Positions 1-8,666 of a DNA stretch of 64,000 nucleotides are shown one piece after another. The stretch is from SXTU01 sp964496695 (GTDB lineage Bacteria; Verrucomicrobiota; Verrucomicrobiia; Limisphaerales; SXTU01). Under the pieces are notes generated by a model. The model had not been told where the DNA came from. It was given only the letters and a program-made list of their open reading frames with translations, and searched no databases. The DNA lies in NCBI GenBank assembly GCA_964496695.1, contig CAZCBE010000009.1, positions 37,197 to 101,196 on the forward strand. Direction: 5' to 3'. Positions within the stretch are counted from its first letter, which is position 1. Every line of letters starts with the position of its first letter. The translations under genes and the position numbers were made by a program.

Positions 1-1568
1 GCCCAGAAATCTTTGGTGCGGACCGTGGAGCGGGTGCCGCTGAGGCTGTCGGCGGAGGTAAGCTGGCCGGCGAGCAGGGTGTCAATGTCGGCGGGGTTGG
101 TGACGAAAGCGTTGCTGGGGTTGGCGAGGTTGTTGCCCGTGCCGCCGCCGAGGTAGCCGCGTGGGTCCGGTGAGATGACGCCGGTTTCCTGGGCGTGGAC
201 GTAGTTGACGTTGTAAACAGGCATCACCTTGATGGCCCAGTCCACCGGCTTGAAGGCGGTCTCACCACGGAACAACTCGACTCCCAGCGCCAGATTTTGC
301 TGCACCATGAGCGCCTCGCTGCGGCCGAAGAACTCGTATTGGCCTGGGCCGGTGGTGCTGATGCCGCCAGGAGTGGGCATGCGCTTGCCGACGAAGTCGG
401 TCGAGCTGTTCACCATGACATCCAGGAAGATGTCCTGGCCGATGACGGGCAGATCCCCCTTGAGCACGCTCTGGTAGTAGGGATGCCAGAGGCGCGGCTC
501 GTGATGGTAGAAGGGGTCTTCGCCGCTGCCGTTCACGTAGCGTTTCCACGGCAGGAAGCCCACGCGCCAGCGGTCGTTCTTTGATTCGGTATTGGGCGGC
601 AGCGCCACACCGGTGTCGCGGGCGATGCCGGAATTGCCGTAAATGGGGTGAAAGGGGAGGTTGCGGCGGGCGTTGGGGCGGGGGAGGTCGAGTTCGCGCG
701 GCAGGGGCTCCAGACCGTGCCGGGGCTTTAGCTCCGACGTGGTGGGCTCCACGGTCAGGGTGCGGATGGGCGCGCGGGGCAGGGCGAAGGGGATGGGTTC
801 GGAGCCATAGCCGCTGGGTGACTTCGGCGGCACAGCAACGACCTCGGTGTCGCGCAGCGGGGAACGGGGCAAGGCGAGCGGTGCGGGCACCGGCTCCGAA
901 CCGAACGCCGGGCCAAGGCGGAACTCAGGCTTGTAGAAGGGTTCCTCGGCGGGCTTGGCGTTCTTCGCGCCGGGGTCGGGATTGAACTGCGGGGGGGCCT
1001 GGGGTGGCGGGGGCGGGGTGTAGCTGATCTTGAGGCCCAGTTTGGGCGGCTCGGCGAACAGCTCACGGGGCCAGGCCGGGCCGGTGCGTGGGTCGGGATT
1101 GAATTTGTCCGGTGGGGCCGGTGGGGTGCCCAGGCTTAGGGTCACGCGTGGCACCACGAGTTCTTTGATCGGCGGGAAGAGCAGTTCGGCGGGGAAGGGC
1201 AGGGTGCGGAGGTCGGGCTCGGGAGTGAAGCGGCTGGGCGAAGCGGGGGGCGGGCCGAAGGTGATTCCCTGGAGGGGCTTGAGGCGGTCACGGTCGCGCA
1301 GCGCCTCCTCGAAGGGCGAGAGCGGAGCGGCATTGGTATTTCCTGAGCTGCTCGCTCCGCTCGTCTCGCTTCGCTCGGAATGGGGCGGGACGGAGTCTTG
1401 GCCTGCCGGGCGGGTGGCGGGAGAGCGGTTTTCGGGGGATGGGGCGGGTTTCGGTGGGTCTGCGGCTTGTCCAGAGGCGCACGCGAGACTGACCGCCACG
1501 CCGGGTGCGGCAGACTGAAGCAGACCGCGCAAAAGCGGGAACTTCTTCCCCTGAAGTGACGCCAGCAT
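1..1568 (-). CDS. Large outer-membrane protein, C-terminus beyond the window
   Basis: An uninterrupted minus-strand frame runs from an ATG at 1568 to the left edge, giving about 522 residues of a truncated protein. The first 35 residues look like a signal sequence, with a basic start and a hydrophobic stretch ending near ACASGQAADPP. Residues about 40-310 are very proline-rich and contain FNPDP at least twice. From about residue 320 the sequence (PFHPIYGNSGIARDTG, YEFFGRSEALMVQQNLALG, FKPVDWAIKVMPVYNVNYV) matches my memory of large verrucomicrobial proteins annotated as hypothetical or porin-like, with alternating polar and aromatic strands suggesting a beta-barrel. Function is unknown; outer-membrane location is inferred. 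A palindromic repeat is translated in frame at residues about 52-74. Several plus-strand and other minus-strand frames here are shadows. Confidence 0.7.
   Translation of the reverse strand, partial: MLASLQGKKFPLLRGLLQSAAPGVAVSLACASGQAADPPKPAPSPENRSPATRPAGQDSVPPHSERSETSGASSSGNTNAAPLSPFEEALRDRDRLKPLQGITFGPPPASPSRFTPEPDLRTLPFPAELLFPPIKELVVPRVTLSLGTPPAPPDKFNPDPRTGPAWPRELFAEPPKLGLKISYTPPPPPQAPPQFNPDPGAKNAKPAEEPFYKPEFRLGPAFGSEPVPAPLALPRSPLRDTEVVAVPPKSPSGYGSEPIPFALPRAPIRTLTVEPTTSELKPRHGLEPLPRELDLPRPNARRNLPFHPIYGNSGIARDTGVALPPNTESKNDRWRVGFLPWKRYVNGSGEDPFYHHEPRLWHPYYQSVLKGDLPVIGQDIFLDVMVNSSTDFVGKRMPTPGGISTTGPGQYEFFGRSEALMVQQNLALGVELFRGETAFKPVDWAIKVMPVYNVNYVHAQETGVISPDPRGYLGGGTGNNLANPSNAFVTNPADIDTLLAGQLTSADSLSGTRSTVRTKDFW
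1346..1413. repeat. Palindromic-element copy (family A) inside the outer-membrane protein gene
   Basis: The stretch from GAGCTGCTCGCTCCGCTCG to CGGAGTCTTGGCCTGCCGG matches one arm of the element at 7871-8029 and the copy at 55440-55509. It is translated in frame, giving GQDSVPPHSERSETSGASSS, just after the signal peptide of the minus-strand gene. Confidence 0.75.
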
Positions 1569-2041
1569 CCGCCGAGAATGAAAGGCGAGACAACCACGCA
1601 AAAGCAAGCCTGCGCGTGTAAGCGAAGTGTAAAGGATGGGGGCGGGGGAAACCACGAATGGAAACGAAGGCGCACGAAGGGCTTCGGCCGGAGCACCGAG
1701 CTTGTTGGCGTCGCGCAAATGCGCGGGGCAGGAGAGCGGCCAGGGCCGGTGTGGATGAGCGGTTTCAACCGGGAGATTCTAGTTTTCAAAGGGAGCAAGG
1801 ATGGGGACACCGCGAAAGGCTGAGAATCAGGGGGGGTGAGGAACCCGGGCCACTGGGGGGAGGGCATCACGAAACCATTTTGCGCCCCGCACCCTTCAAA
1901 TCGCACATTGACGCCGGACGCTCGGGGCTTAGCCTTTGCCGCTCGTCGTCGCCGGCACATCCCACGCACGGCTGCTGCGGAGTGCAGTCCACTTTCCACC
2001 CCGCGCAGCTTCGGACAACCGCCGGCGGCCACTGAAATTTC
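1569..2041. other. Divergent intergenic region
   Basis: This 473-bp stretch separates the minus-strand outer-membrane protein gene from the plus-strand ABC-F gene. I see no convincing gene, RNA or strong repeat. It presumably holds both promoters, but I cannot point to a clear -35/-10 pair. Confidence 0.4.
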
Positions 2042-3652
2042 ATGCTCACGATTCGAGATTTGAAGATGACCCTGGGCGGGCGCGTGCTCTTTGAGAATGC
2101 GTCGTTCGGGGTGAATTACGGCGACCGCGTCGCGCTGGTCGGGCCCAATGGTGCGGGGAAGACCACGCTTTTCTCCATCATCCTCAAGCAGAAGGAGGCG
2201 GACACCGGCGTGATCACGCGCGACGAGTGGACGATGGTCGGTCATCTGCCGCAGGAGGCGGAGGCGCATGGGGAGGAGACCATTCTGGACGTGGCGACGG
2301 GCCGGGTGGATGAACTGCCGCGACTGGAGGCCCGCCTGCATGAGCTGGAAAAGGCCGGCGATGTCTCCAGCCCGGAGTATCTCGAGACGCACGCGAAGCA
2401 TGACGCGTTGAACGACCCGCAGGTGGAGACGAAGGCCAAGAAGATGCTGCGGGGGCTGGGCTATCGCGAGACCGACTTCGGCCGCAAGGCGCGCGAGATG
2501 AGCGGCGGCTGGATCATGCGCGCACGGCTGGCGCGGCTGCTGGTGATGGAGCCGGACCTGCTGCTGCTCGACGAACCGACCAATCACCTGGACCTGCTCT
2601 CGCTGCTCTGGCTCCAGAACTACTTGAAGAACTACTCCGGTGCGCTGCTGCTCATCTCGCACGACCGGCAGTTCATGGACGAAGTGGTGACGCAGGTGCA
2701 TGAAATCTCGGAGCGGAAGCTCATTGATTACAGCGGCAACTACACGGACTACCTGCGCCAACGCGAGGAACGCTACGAGCAGCAACTGGCGGCCTGGAAG
2801 AACCAGCAGAAAGAGATCGCCGCGCTGCAGGAGTTCGCCGATCGCTTCCGCGCCGTGCCGTCCAAGGCCTCGCAGGCCATGAGCAAGCTCAAGCAGATCG
2901 AGCGGATGGAACTGATTGAGAAGCCGATGGCGCCGCGCAAGCCGTTTCGGTTCCAGATTCCGCCGCCGCCACGGGGCGGACAGCGCGCGGTTTCGCTCGA
3001 AAAGATTCACATGGCCTATGGGGCGACGCAGGTTTATCGCGGCCTGGACCTGACCATCGAACGCGGCGAGCGCACGGTGCTCGTCGGGCCGAACGGGGCG
3101 GGCAAGTCCACGCTGCTGAAGATTCTGGCGGGCGTGGTGGCGTTCCAGCAGGGCGAGCGCGACCTCGGCCACAACGCGAAGATCGGCTACTTCAGCCAGC
3201 ATCGCGCGGACACGCTGGACCCGGAGAAGACCGTGCTGGACGAGGTGCTGGCGAGCGCGCCGCTGATGCGCGAGGACGAGGCGCGGGGCGTGCTGGGCTC
3301 CTTCATGTTCCGCAAGGATGACATCTTCAAGAAGACGGCGGTGCTGAGCGGCGGCGAGAAGAGCCGGCTCAATCTGGTGAAGTTCCTCGTGGACCCGCCG
3401 AACCTGCTGCTGATGGACGAGCCGACCACGCACTTGGACATCCACACGGTGGAGTCACTCACGCTGGCGCTGGAGCGTTACGAGGGCACACTGGTGTTCA
3501 TCTCGCACGATGTGCATTTCATCAAGCATCTGGCCACGAAGGTCCTGCACGTCAACGCCGGGCAGGTGACACCTTACTCGGGCAGCTACGACTATTTCCT
3601 GGAGAAGACGGGCACGGCGGATGACGCCCGGGCGGCGCTGACGGCGGGGTGA
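2042..3652 (+). CDS. ABC-F family ATPase (ribosome-associated type)
   Basis: A 536-residue protein with two ATP-binding cassettes and no membrane segment, the ABC-F layout. Cassette 1 has Walker A GPNGAGKT near residue 34, signature MSGGW and Walker B LLLLDEPTNHLD. Cassette 2 has GPNGAGKS near 351, signature LSGGEKSRL and LLLMDEPTTHLD. The charged helical linker between them (about residues 230-310) corresponds to the P-site tRNA-interaction motif region of ABC-F proteins. The family acts on ribosomes in the cytoplasm, relieving stalls or gating elongation. The subtype (EttA, Uup or YbiT-like) cannot be set by eye. The ATG opens directly on MLTIRDLKM, a typical start. The gene ends 25 bp before a palindromic repeat facing the converging gene. 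Confidence 0.93.
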   Translation: MLTIRDLKMTLGGRVLFENASFGVNYGDRVALVGPNGAGKTTLFSIILKQKEADTGVITRDEWTMVGHLPQEAEAHGEETILDVATGRVDELPRLEARLHELEKAGDVSSPEYLETHAKHDALNDPQVETKAKKMLRGLGYRETDFGRKAREMSGGWIMRARLARLLVMEPDLLLLDEPTNHLDLLSLLWLQNYLKNYSGALLLISHDRQFMDEVVTQVHEISERKLIDYSGNYTDYLRQREERYEQQLAAWKNQQKEIAALQEFADRFRAVPSKASQAMSKLKQIERMELIEKPMAPRKPFRFQIPPPPRGGQRAVSLEKIHMAYGATQVYRGLDLTIERGERTVLVGPNGAGKSTLLKILAGVVAFQQGERDLGHNAKIGYFSQHRADTLDPEKTVLDEVLASAPLMREDEARGVLGSFMFRKDDIFKKTAVLSGGEKSRLNLVKFLVDPPNLLLMDEPTTHLDIHTVESLTLALERYEGTLVFISHDVHFIKHLATKVLHVNAGQVTPYSGSYDYFLEKTGTADDARAALTAG

Positions 3653-3676
3653 GAACGCCTGAAACGTCCGAACCTC

Positions 3677-3770
3677 GTGCCGGCGGCTTGCAGCCGCCGT
3701 CTGGGGGAGCAGCGAGACCAACGGTTTCAAGTTCTCTACCCGCAACGCGGCAACTGCAAGCCGCCGGCAC
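3677..3770. repeat. Inverted repeat between converging genes, possible bidirectional terminator (family D)
   Basis: Left arm GTGCCGGCGGCTTGCAGCC (3677-3695) is matched by its reverse complement GGCTTGCAG...GCAC-type arm ending at 3770 (about 23-bp arms, few mismatches, roughly 46-bp loop). It lies between the stop of the ABC-F gene (3652) and the stop of the converging minus-strand gene (3776), where a terminator for both would sit. Related TGCAAGCCGCCGGCAC units recur at 15043, 33463 and 35220. Confidence 0.75.
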
Positions 3771-3775
3771 GGGGC

Positions 3776-4411
3776 TCAGGGCAGGTTGCCGGCGGTGGCG
3801 GGCGTGAACGTTTCGTAGGCGAAGGTGAACCACTCCAACGGCGTGCGGGGCGGTTTGTCTCCGGCGGGCGGACGGCTCCGGGGGACGATGGCGACTTGCA
3901 CGACCCCGCCCAAGAGCAAGGGCTTGAGCTGCTGGATGGAACTGCCGACCACGACGAACTTCTTGCCTTGCAAGGCCGGCAGAGTGTCCCTGCTGAACTC
4001 GGGAAATCCGGCCATTGAGACGAAGGCGTCGGTGCCCGCGTGGCGTTCCAGAAGCTGGCGAAACTCGGCTGGATCCAGCCCGCCGGCGCCCATGGTGCCG
4101 GGGCGTTCCGTCTCCAAAGATTCGGTGGCGGTGAGGGTCAGCCCTTTGGCTTTTCCGAGGGCCTTGGCGAAGGCGGCGCGCTGGGTTTCCACCACGGGGT
4201 CTTGGTAGTTGCCGCGCTTGGGGAGGATGAGAATCAGTTTGCCTTGGCCGCCCACCAGCGTGGCGGCGGCCTCGGCTGCGGCGGTGCCGAGGCCTTCCGG
4301 CAGCTTGGAGGTTTCGTCTGAGCGGCCGCGGAACTGGGTCCGGTAGATCAGGATGCCGGCGATGGCGATGGCGAGCAGGGCCGTGGCTGCGATGAAATAG
4401 GATTTACGCAT
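3776..4411 (-). CDS. Membrane-anchored protein of unknown function
   Basis: A 211-residue protein starting MRKSYFIAATALLAIAIAG, one N-terminal transmembrane segment followed by a soluble, probably periplasmic part. A long hydrophobic strand KLILILPKRG, the sequence KFVVVGSSIQQLKPLLLGG and alternating helices suggest an alpha/beta fold reminiscent of a periplasmic-binding-protein lobe, but no family is recognised. The ATG at 4411 is the only start giving a sensible membrane anchor. It follows the pseudopilin gene on the same strand after 59 bp, so the two may be co-transcribed. Confidence 0.7.
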   Translation of the reverse strand: MRKSYFIAATALLAIAIAGILIYRTQFRGRSDETSKLPEGLGTAAAEAAATLVGGQGKLILILPKRGNYQDPVVETQRAAFAKALGKAKGLTLTATESLETERPGTMGAGGLDPAEFRQLLERHAGTDAFVSMAGFPEFSRDTLPALQGKKFVVVGSSIQQLKPLLLGGVVQVAIVPRSRPPAGDKPPRTPLEWFTFAYETFTPATAGNLP

Positions 4412-4470
4412 GGGAATGACTTTGCGGGCAGGACAGCCTCGGACGATGCGGTGATGTCCGCCAAGAGGGA

Positions 4471-5283
4471 TCAAGGACCACCGACCAAGCCATTGAGCCA
4501 CGGTGAGCCATCGTAATACCATGTCTGACCCATCGTATCCACGTGCCCATCCACGAAGCCCACGTTGACGCGCTTGCTGTGGCGGTAGATGGGGCCGGCG
4601 TAGTCCGCATCTCCAGCGTTCAGGACAAGCGATGTGTAGGTGTGGGTGACGGCTGACTGGGTGGGATACACGAGCAGCCAGGCGCTGGCCTTGCCGCTGA
4701 CCGGATTGCTGCCGAAAGGAGTCTGGACAGTCGCCGTGGGGTTGACCCCGGGGATGGCGACATTGCCGAGGTCGGTGGTGTAAACGGTGCCGGTCGGTTT
4801 CACGATGGTCTGGTCGCGGAACGTCCGGGGCTGGGCCCCGTAATTCCAAGTCGCTGCTCCACCGTTTGCATTGAAGTTGTCGTGGGCAATCTCCCAGTTG
4901 ATCCCGATGTTCATGAAGGAGCCGGAACCGTCCCAGTCACGATTACCGCCGGGCCGGTCCGGGCCGCTGGGACACCACATGACCTTCCGGCTGGCGAGGA
5001 ACGGCTGGATGATCGTGCCCCAAGTGCGCATCCCAAAGGGCGCGGTATTAAAGTGCCACGAAGTGACAATCCAGCCGTCGTTTTCAGCGGAATACATGTT
5101 CAGCGCCAGCGTGATCTGCTTCTGGTTGTTCACGCACTTGATGGTGTTGGCCTTCGCCTTGGCCTGGGCCAGGGCGGGCAGCAACATGCCGGCGAGGATG
5201 GCGATGATGGCGATGACGACAAGCAGTTCAATCAGCGTAAAGCCGCTGGGACGTTGGCGGGACGATTCGGCGGACAGTTTCAT
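4471..5283 (-). CDS. Pseudopilin-like secreted protein (prepilin leader, H-X9-DG type)
   Basis: About 270 residues. The type IV prepilin leader PSGFTLIELLVVIAIIAILAGMLLPALAQAKAKA lies near residues 13-46 (peptidase cleavage expected after the Gly before FTLIE), followed by a globular part that ends with NVGFVDGHVDTM, the H-X9-DG style C-terminal motif. Such proteins are greatly expanded in Planctomycetes and Verrucomicrobia and are processed by a prepilin peptidase; individual functions are unknown. ATG at 5283 is preferred over an in-frame GTG at 5298. A second member lies at 56433-57263. The 164 bp to the divergent plus-strand gene at 5448 should contain the promoter. Confidence 0.88.
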   Translation of the reverse strand: MKLSAESSRQRPSGFTLIELLVVIAIIAILAGMLLPALAQAKAKANTIKCVNNQKQITLALNMYSAENDGWIVTSWHFNTAPFGMRTWGTIIQPFLASRKVMWCPSGPDRPGGNRDWDGSGSFMNIGINWEIAHDNFNANGGAATWNYGAQPRTFRDQTIVKPTGTVYTTDLGNVAIPGVNPTATVQTPFGSNPVSGKASAWLLVYPTQSAVTHTYTSLVLNAGDADYAGPIYRHSKRVNVGFVDGHVDTMGQTWYYDGSPWLNGLVGGP

Positions 5284-5447
5284 TAGGCGCGAGTTCACGG
5301 TAACCAGAGCTTACAATGAACACCAAAGCAGCGGGGCGCAACTAATTGCTGGCATCCATTCAGCGTGCGTCAATTCGACCTCCGGGCCGAATTGCAACGA
5401 GACTTTGCGAGCGGGGGGCCGGATGGCTACGCTGGCCGCGGGCAATT

Positions 5448-6209
5448 ATGAAACGGCTCGGCAAGAACATTGACCGGTATCTGGGGGAGGCGATTGACAT
5501 CCAGGTGGTGTGCCACGCCGCCGAGCAGGCGGCGCGGCAACACGGCTGGCAGGTGACGGCCATTCCGTTCGATGGTGGCGGGGAACTCCTCACTTGCCAG
5601 CGCACGCCGCCGGGTGCGCGGCGAAATGTCTATCTCTCCACAGGCATTCACGGCGATGAGCCGGCCGGGCCGTTGGCGGTGCTGCGGTTGCTGGAGGAAA
5701 ACGCGTGGCCGACGGACGCGAATCTTTACTTGTGTCCCTGCCTGAACCCGACGGGCTTCCCGCAGAACCGCCGCGAGAACTTCCTCGGGAAAGACTTGAA
5801 CCGTGACTACAAGCACTTCGAGACGGCTGAGGCGCGGGCGCATGTGGCGTGGTTGACGCAGCAGCCAGAGTTCGATGTCGCGTTCTGCCTGCACGAGGAC
5901 TGGGAGTCGAACGGCTTCTACCTCTATGAACTGAACCCCGACGGCCAGCCCTCACTGGCGCAGCGGATGGTGGACGCGGTGGCACCGGTGTGTCCGATTG
6001 ATCTCGCGGAGGTGATCGAAGGCCGTCCGGCGCGCGGCGGCGTGATCCAGCCGAGCCACGATCCGATGTCGCGCCCGCAATGGCCGGAGGCGTTCTGGCT
6101 GCTCCAGAACAAAACGCGCCTGAGCTACACGCTGGAAGCGCCCTCCGACTTCCCGTTGGCGATGCGGGTGGAGGCGCTGGTGGTGGCGGTGAAGGTGGCG
6201 CTGACCTGA
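5448..6209 (+). CDS. M14-family zinc carboxypeptidase / succinylglutamate desuccinylase-like deacylase
   Basis: 253 residues. Zinc site HGDE at H68 and E71 (STGIHGDEP), substrate-binding DLNRDY with its Arg, and a third candidate ligand in FCLHEDWES fit the M14/AstE-AspA fold. Family members hydrolyse C-terminal residues or acyl-amino acids; the substrate is not predictable here. No signal peptide, so probably cytoplasmic. ATG at 5448 was chosen because the in-frame extension upstream is arginine-rich and unlike the family. The gene ends 4 bp before a long inverted repeat and converges on the MFS gene. Confidence 0.85.
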   Translation: MKRLGKNIDRYLGEAIDIQVVCHAAEQAARQHGWQVTAIPFDGGGELLTCQRTPPGARRNVYLSTGIHGDEPAGPLAVLRLLEENAWPTDANLYLCPCLNPTGFPQNRRENFLGKDLNRDYKHFETAEARAHVAWLTQQPEFDVAFCLHEDWESNGFYLYELNPDGQPSLAQRMVDAVAPVCPIDLAEVIEGRPARGGVIQPSHDPMSRPQWPEAFWLLQNKTRLSYTLEAPSDFPLAMRVEALVVAVKVALT

Positions 6210-6213
6210 ACTC

Positions 6214-6287
6214 GTAGCCGCCGACGTGAGGAGGCGGATTGGCTGTTCCTTGCCGCGCCCGATCCGCCTCCTCACGTTGGCGGCTAC
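6214..6287. repeat. 27-bp-arm inverted repeat between converging genes, possible bidirectional terminator
   Basis: The left arm starts GTAGCCGCCGACGTGAGGAG (6214-6240) and the right arm (6261-6287) is its reverse complement with two mismatches, around a 20-bp loop. The repeat begins 4 bp after one stop codon and ends 1 bp before the converging stop, so it fills the entire gap between the genes. Confidence 0.85.
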
Positions 6288-6288
6288 G

Positions 6289-7545
6289 TTAGTCTTCGAG
6301 CTTTTTTCCAGTGGTGTCCGGAGCGAACCAGATGACGAGCATGCCCAGGCCGTAGATCGTGCCCATGATCGCGCCGGCCTTGGCGAAGTCGCCACCGAAG
6401 AAATCCGTCAGCGCCCCGGCACTCAGCACACCGATGGCGACGAGAAAACGTCCGAAGTTGTAGCTCATGCCTGCTCCGGAGGCGCGCACGCGGGTGGGGA
6501 ACAATTCGGGCAGGCACAAGGGCAGCCAGCCGAAGAAGAGCGTCGCGACGAGCCCCTGCACAAAGATCATCGGGAGGAACATCGGTTCGAGCGGTTTGAG
6601 GAAGAGGAAGATGCCGCAGGTGAGCAGCACCGATCCCAGGCTGATCAGGAAATACGCCAGCCGACGCCCCAGCAGGCTGGCGACCTGCCCGCCGAGGAAG
6701 CTGCCGATGGTCGCACCCAACGCCCAGTAGCCCTGCGTCTCCGCCTTGTAGCCGGGGTTGAGCTTGCCCGCCACGGAGTCCGCCCACGGAGTAAACCAGC
6801 GGCCGGCACTCCACGCGGCGATCAGCGGGATCGAAGCGAGCAGGATGCCGGCAATGGTCACGCGCAGAAGCGAGGGAGAGAAGAGTTCCCGCATCGGTGT
6901 GTCGGTCTTCTTCGTGGCGCTGCCTCTTGTGGCCAGCCACTTGGGTGACTCCGGCACGATCCAAAGCGCCGCGAGGCCCACGACGGCGGGGGAAGCAGTC
7001 AGGAGCAGCAGCCAGCGCCAGGAATCAGGCGTGATGGGCCAGCGCACGCCGACCTGGGAAATGAGGAACATGCCGAGGTTGGCGGACATGCCCATCACGC
7101 CGGCCAGCAGCGGACGCGAGACATCCGGCCAGACTTCCGAGACCAGGGCCACTCCGTTGGGCCACATGCCGCCGATGCCCAGCCCGGCGAGAAAGCGCAG
7201 CACGATGAGCTGCTCCTGAGTCTGCACAAAGGAACACGCGCCGGCGAACAAAGTGTAGCAGAGGATGCTGGCTGCCATGGCCTTCGCCCGGCCGATACGA
7301 TCGCCGAGCCAGCCAAGCGTGATTCCACCCACAGCCGCGCCGAGACTCAAGGCCGCAGTGTAGTAGCCGAACCATCGGCCCGAGACCTTCACGTCATAGG
7401 CTGCGCCCATCAAATCCTGCATGATGGAGAGCGAGGCGATGGGCAGCGTGCCCATCTGCACGCCCGCGCACATCCAGCCGAGAAAGGCCACCGTGATGGC
7501 CACGTAGCGGTCGCGAATGGAGACAGGCGGTGGCGGCTGCGTCAT
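6289..7545 (-). CDS. MFS transporter
   Basis: 418 residues with about twelve hydrophobic segments. The loop between TM2 and TM3 carries the MFS signature GWLGDRIGRAKA, TM4-TM5 have LAGLGIGGMWPN, and the central loop begins IVPESPKWLA, as in sugar- and aromatic-acid-type members (SP/AAHS). A second-half copy reads VASLLGRRLAYF. Inner membrane; the substrate is unknown. The ATG at 7545 directly precedes TM1. It is the last gene of a minus-strand operon, 11 bp after the aldo/keto reductase, which suggests it moves a compound handled by that enzyme. Confidence 0.92.
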   Translation of the reverse strand: MTQPPPPVSIRDRYVAITVAFLGWMCAGVQMGTLPIASLSIMQDLMGAAYDVKVSGRWFGYYTAALSLGAAVGGITLGWLGDRIGRAKAMAASILCYTLFAGACSFVQTQEQLIVLRFLAGLGIGGMWPNGVALVSEVWPDVSRPLLAGVMGMSANLGMFLISQVGVRWPITPDSWRWLLLLTASPAVVGLAALWIVPESPKWLATRGSATKKTDTPMRELFSPSLLRVTIAGILLASIPLIAAWSAGRWFTPWADSVAGKLNPGYKAETQGYWALGATIGSFLGGQVASLLGRRLAYFLISLGSVLLTCGIFLFLKPLEPMFLPMIFVQGLVATLFFGWLPLCLPELFPTRVRASGAGMSYNFGRFLVAIGVLSAGALTDFFGGDFAKAGAIMGTIYGLGMLVIWFAPDTTGKKLED

Positions 7546-7556
7546 GGGTCGGCGAA

Positions 7557-8666
7557 TTAGACACCGGCAGCCGTGAGCGTGGCAATCAATTCGTCGGGCA
7601 ACGGGCCCTTCGCCGCCCACTGAACCGCGTTCGCGACTTCTTCCGGTGAGCTGAAGCCGATGATGGCCGAGGTGACGCGCGGATGATGCACGGCGAAGCG
7701 CACAGCAGCTTCGGGGAGAGCGATGGCTGCGGGGAGCAACTGACGCATCAACTCCGCCCGGCGCAGGTCGCGCTCGTAGATGGGAAGGGGGAAGAACTTC
7801 GTGGTGAGCGTGTGCGCGCTGGGTGGCCTGCCCGCGAGCGCGCCCCCGGCGAAGACGCGGATGGCGAGCAGGGCTGGCCCGGCAGGGCGAGACTCTGTCG
7901 AGCCCCAATGGCCGACGGAGTCGGCGCGAGCGAAGCGAGCATCTCGGCCGGGCGGTGTGATGGAGATGCTCGCTCCGCTCGCCTCGCTGTGCTCGGAATG
8001 GGGCTCGACGGAGTCTCGCCCTACCGGGCGGAGGTTCAGTTTCGCGCCGGTTCGGAGACCGGCGCTCCGCTCGCACAGGTTCAGGTTCACCTGCATCGTG
8101 GTCCAGGCTCCGGCCTTCTGGACTTCGTCCAAGGACGCTTCATCTCCCAGGCCGGTCAGGCCGAAGTGCTGGACGAGTCCTTCGCGGCGAAGCTGCTCGA
8201 AGGCCTCAAGCACACCGCCAGAGCGCAGCACATCATCCGGCGTGATCGAAGTGGGCTGGTCGCCGCGCCGGCGGGTGATGGAATTGTGCAGTTGCAGCAG
8301 GGCGACGGAACTCACGCCCAGCCGCTGCAAGCTGCTTTCCACCGAGGCACGCACGGCCCCGGCAATGTCGTCGAGTTGCTCGGCAGCGAGGCGGACTTTG
8401 GTCCCGATGCGGACGGAGCGGGTGGCATCCAGTTCGCGCAAGGCCCAGCCCAGGCTGCTTTCAGAAGCGCCGTTGCCATAGGTGGCGGCGGTGTCGAACC
8501 AGTCCACCCCGAGCGCCAGTGCTTGTTGCATCGTGGCGAGCTGCCGGTCCCGGGCGGAGGCATCCGTCATCAAGGCAGAGACAGGGCCTGCACCGAAGGC
8601 AACTGCGGGAATCATCAGCCCCGAGTCGCCCAGCGGTCGCTGCGGGACTCGCAGGGCATCGCTCAT
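7557..8666 (-). CDS. Aldo/keto reductase with an in-frame palindromic-element insert
   Basis: 369 residues. The N-terminal half is a normal aldo/keto reductase: FGAGPVSALM, DWFDTAATYGNGASESSLG containing the catalytic Asp and Tyr, IGTKVRL with the catalytic Lys and LLQLHNS with the His. The C-terminal strands LLAIRVFAGGALAG, AAVRFAVHHPRVTSAIIGFS and the NADPH-binding end are also intact. Between them, residues about 195-265 are repeat-encoded (ERSAGLRTGAKLNLRPVGRD, SVEPHSEHSEASGAS, RADSVGHWGSTESRP). The frame stays open, so a longer loop in the barrel is predicted; whether the enzyme remains active is not known. The start overlaps the upstream stop by 4 bp (ATGA), indicating translational coupling. 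Confidence 0.88.
   Translation of the reverse strand: MSDALRVPQRPLGDSGLMIPAVAFGAGPVSALMTDASARDRQLATMQQALALGVDWFDTAATYGNGASESSLGWALRELDATRSVRIGTKVRLAAEQLDDIAGAVRASVESSLQRLGVSSVALLQLHNSITRRRGDQPTSITPDDVLRSGGVLEAFEQLRREGLVQHFGLTGLGDEASLDEVQKAGAWTTMQVNLNLCERSAGLRTGAKLNLRPVGRDSVEPHSEHSEASGASISITPPGRDARFARADSVGHWGSTESRPAGPALLAIRVFAGGALAGRPPSAHTLTTKFFPLPIYERDLRRAELMRQLLPAAIALPEAAVRFAVHHPRVTSAIIGFSSPEEVANAVQWAAKGPLPDELIATLTAAGV
7871..8072. repeat. Composite palindromic insert inside the aldo/keto reductase (families A and B)
   Basis: Two inverted arms of family A: one runs GGCAGGGCGAGACTCTGTCG (7880) to GCGAGCATCTC, the other GAGATGCTCGCTCCGCTCG (7963) to GTCTCGCCCTACCGGGC (8029). Next to it lies a short hairpin GCCGGTTCGGAGACCGGCG (8046-8066) of family B, which also occurs at 33984-34008. 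The whole block is translated in frame on the minus strand. Confidence 0.85.

Noticed and set aside
1142..3445. A 767-codon minus-strand frame across the outer-membrane protein start and the ABC-F gene
   Set aside because: It crosses the start region of one real gene and lies antisense to another; its sequence is Arg/His/Leu-rich shadow.
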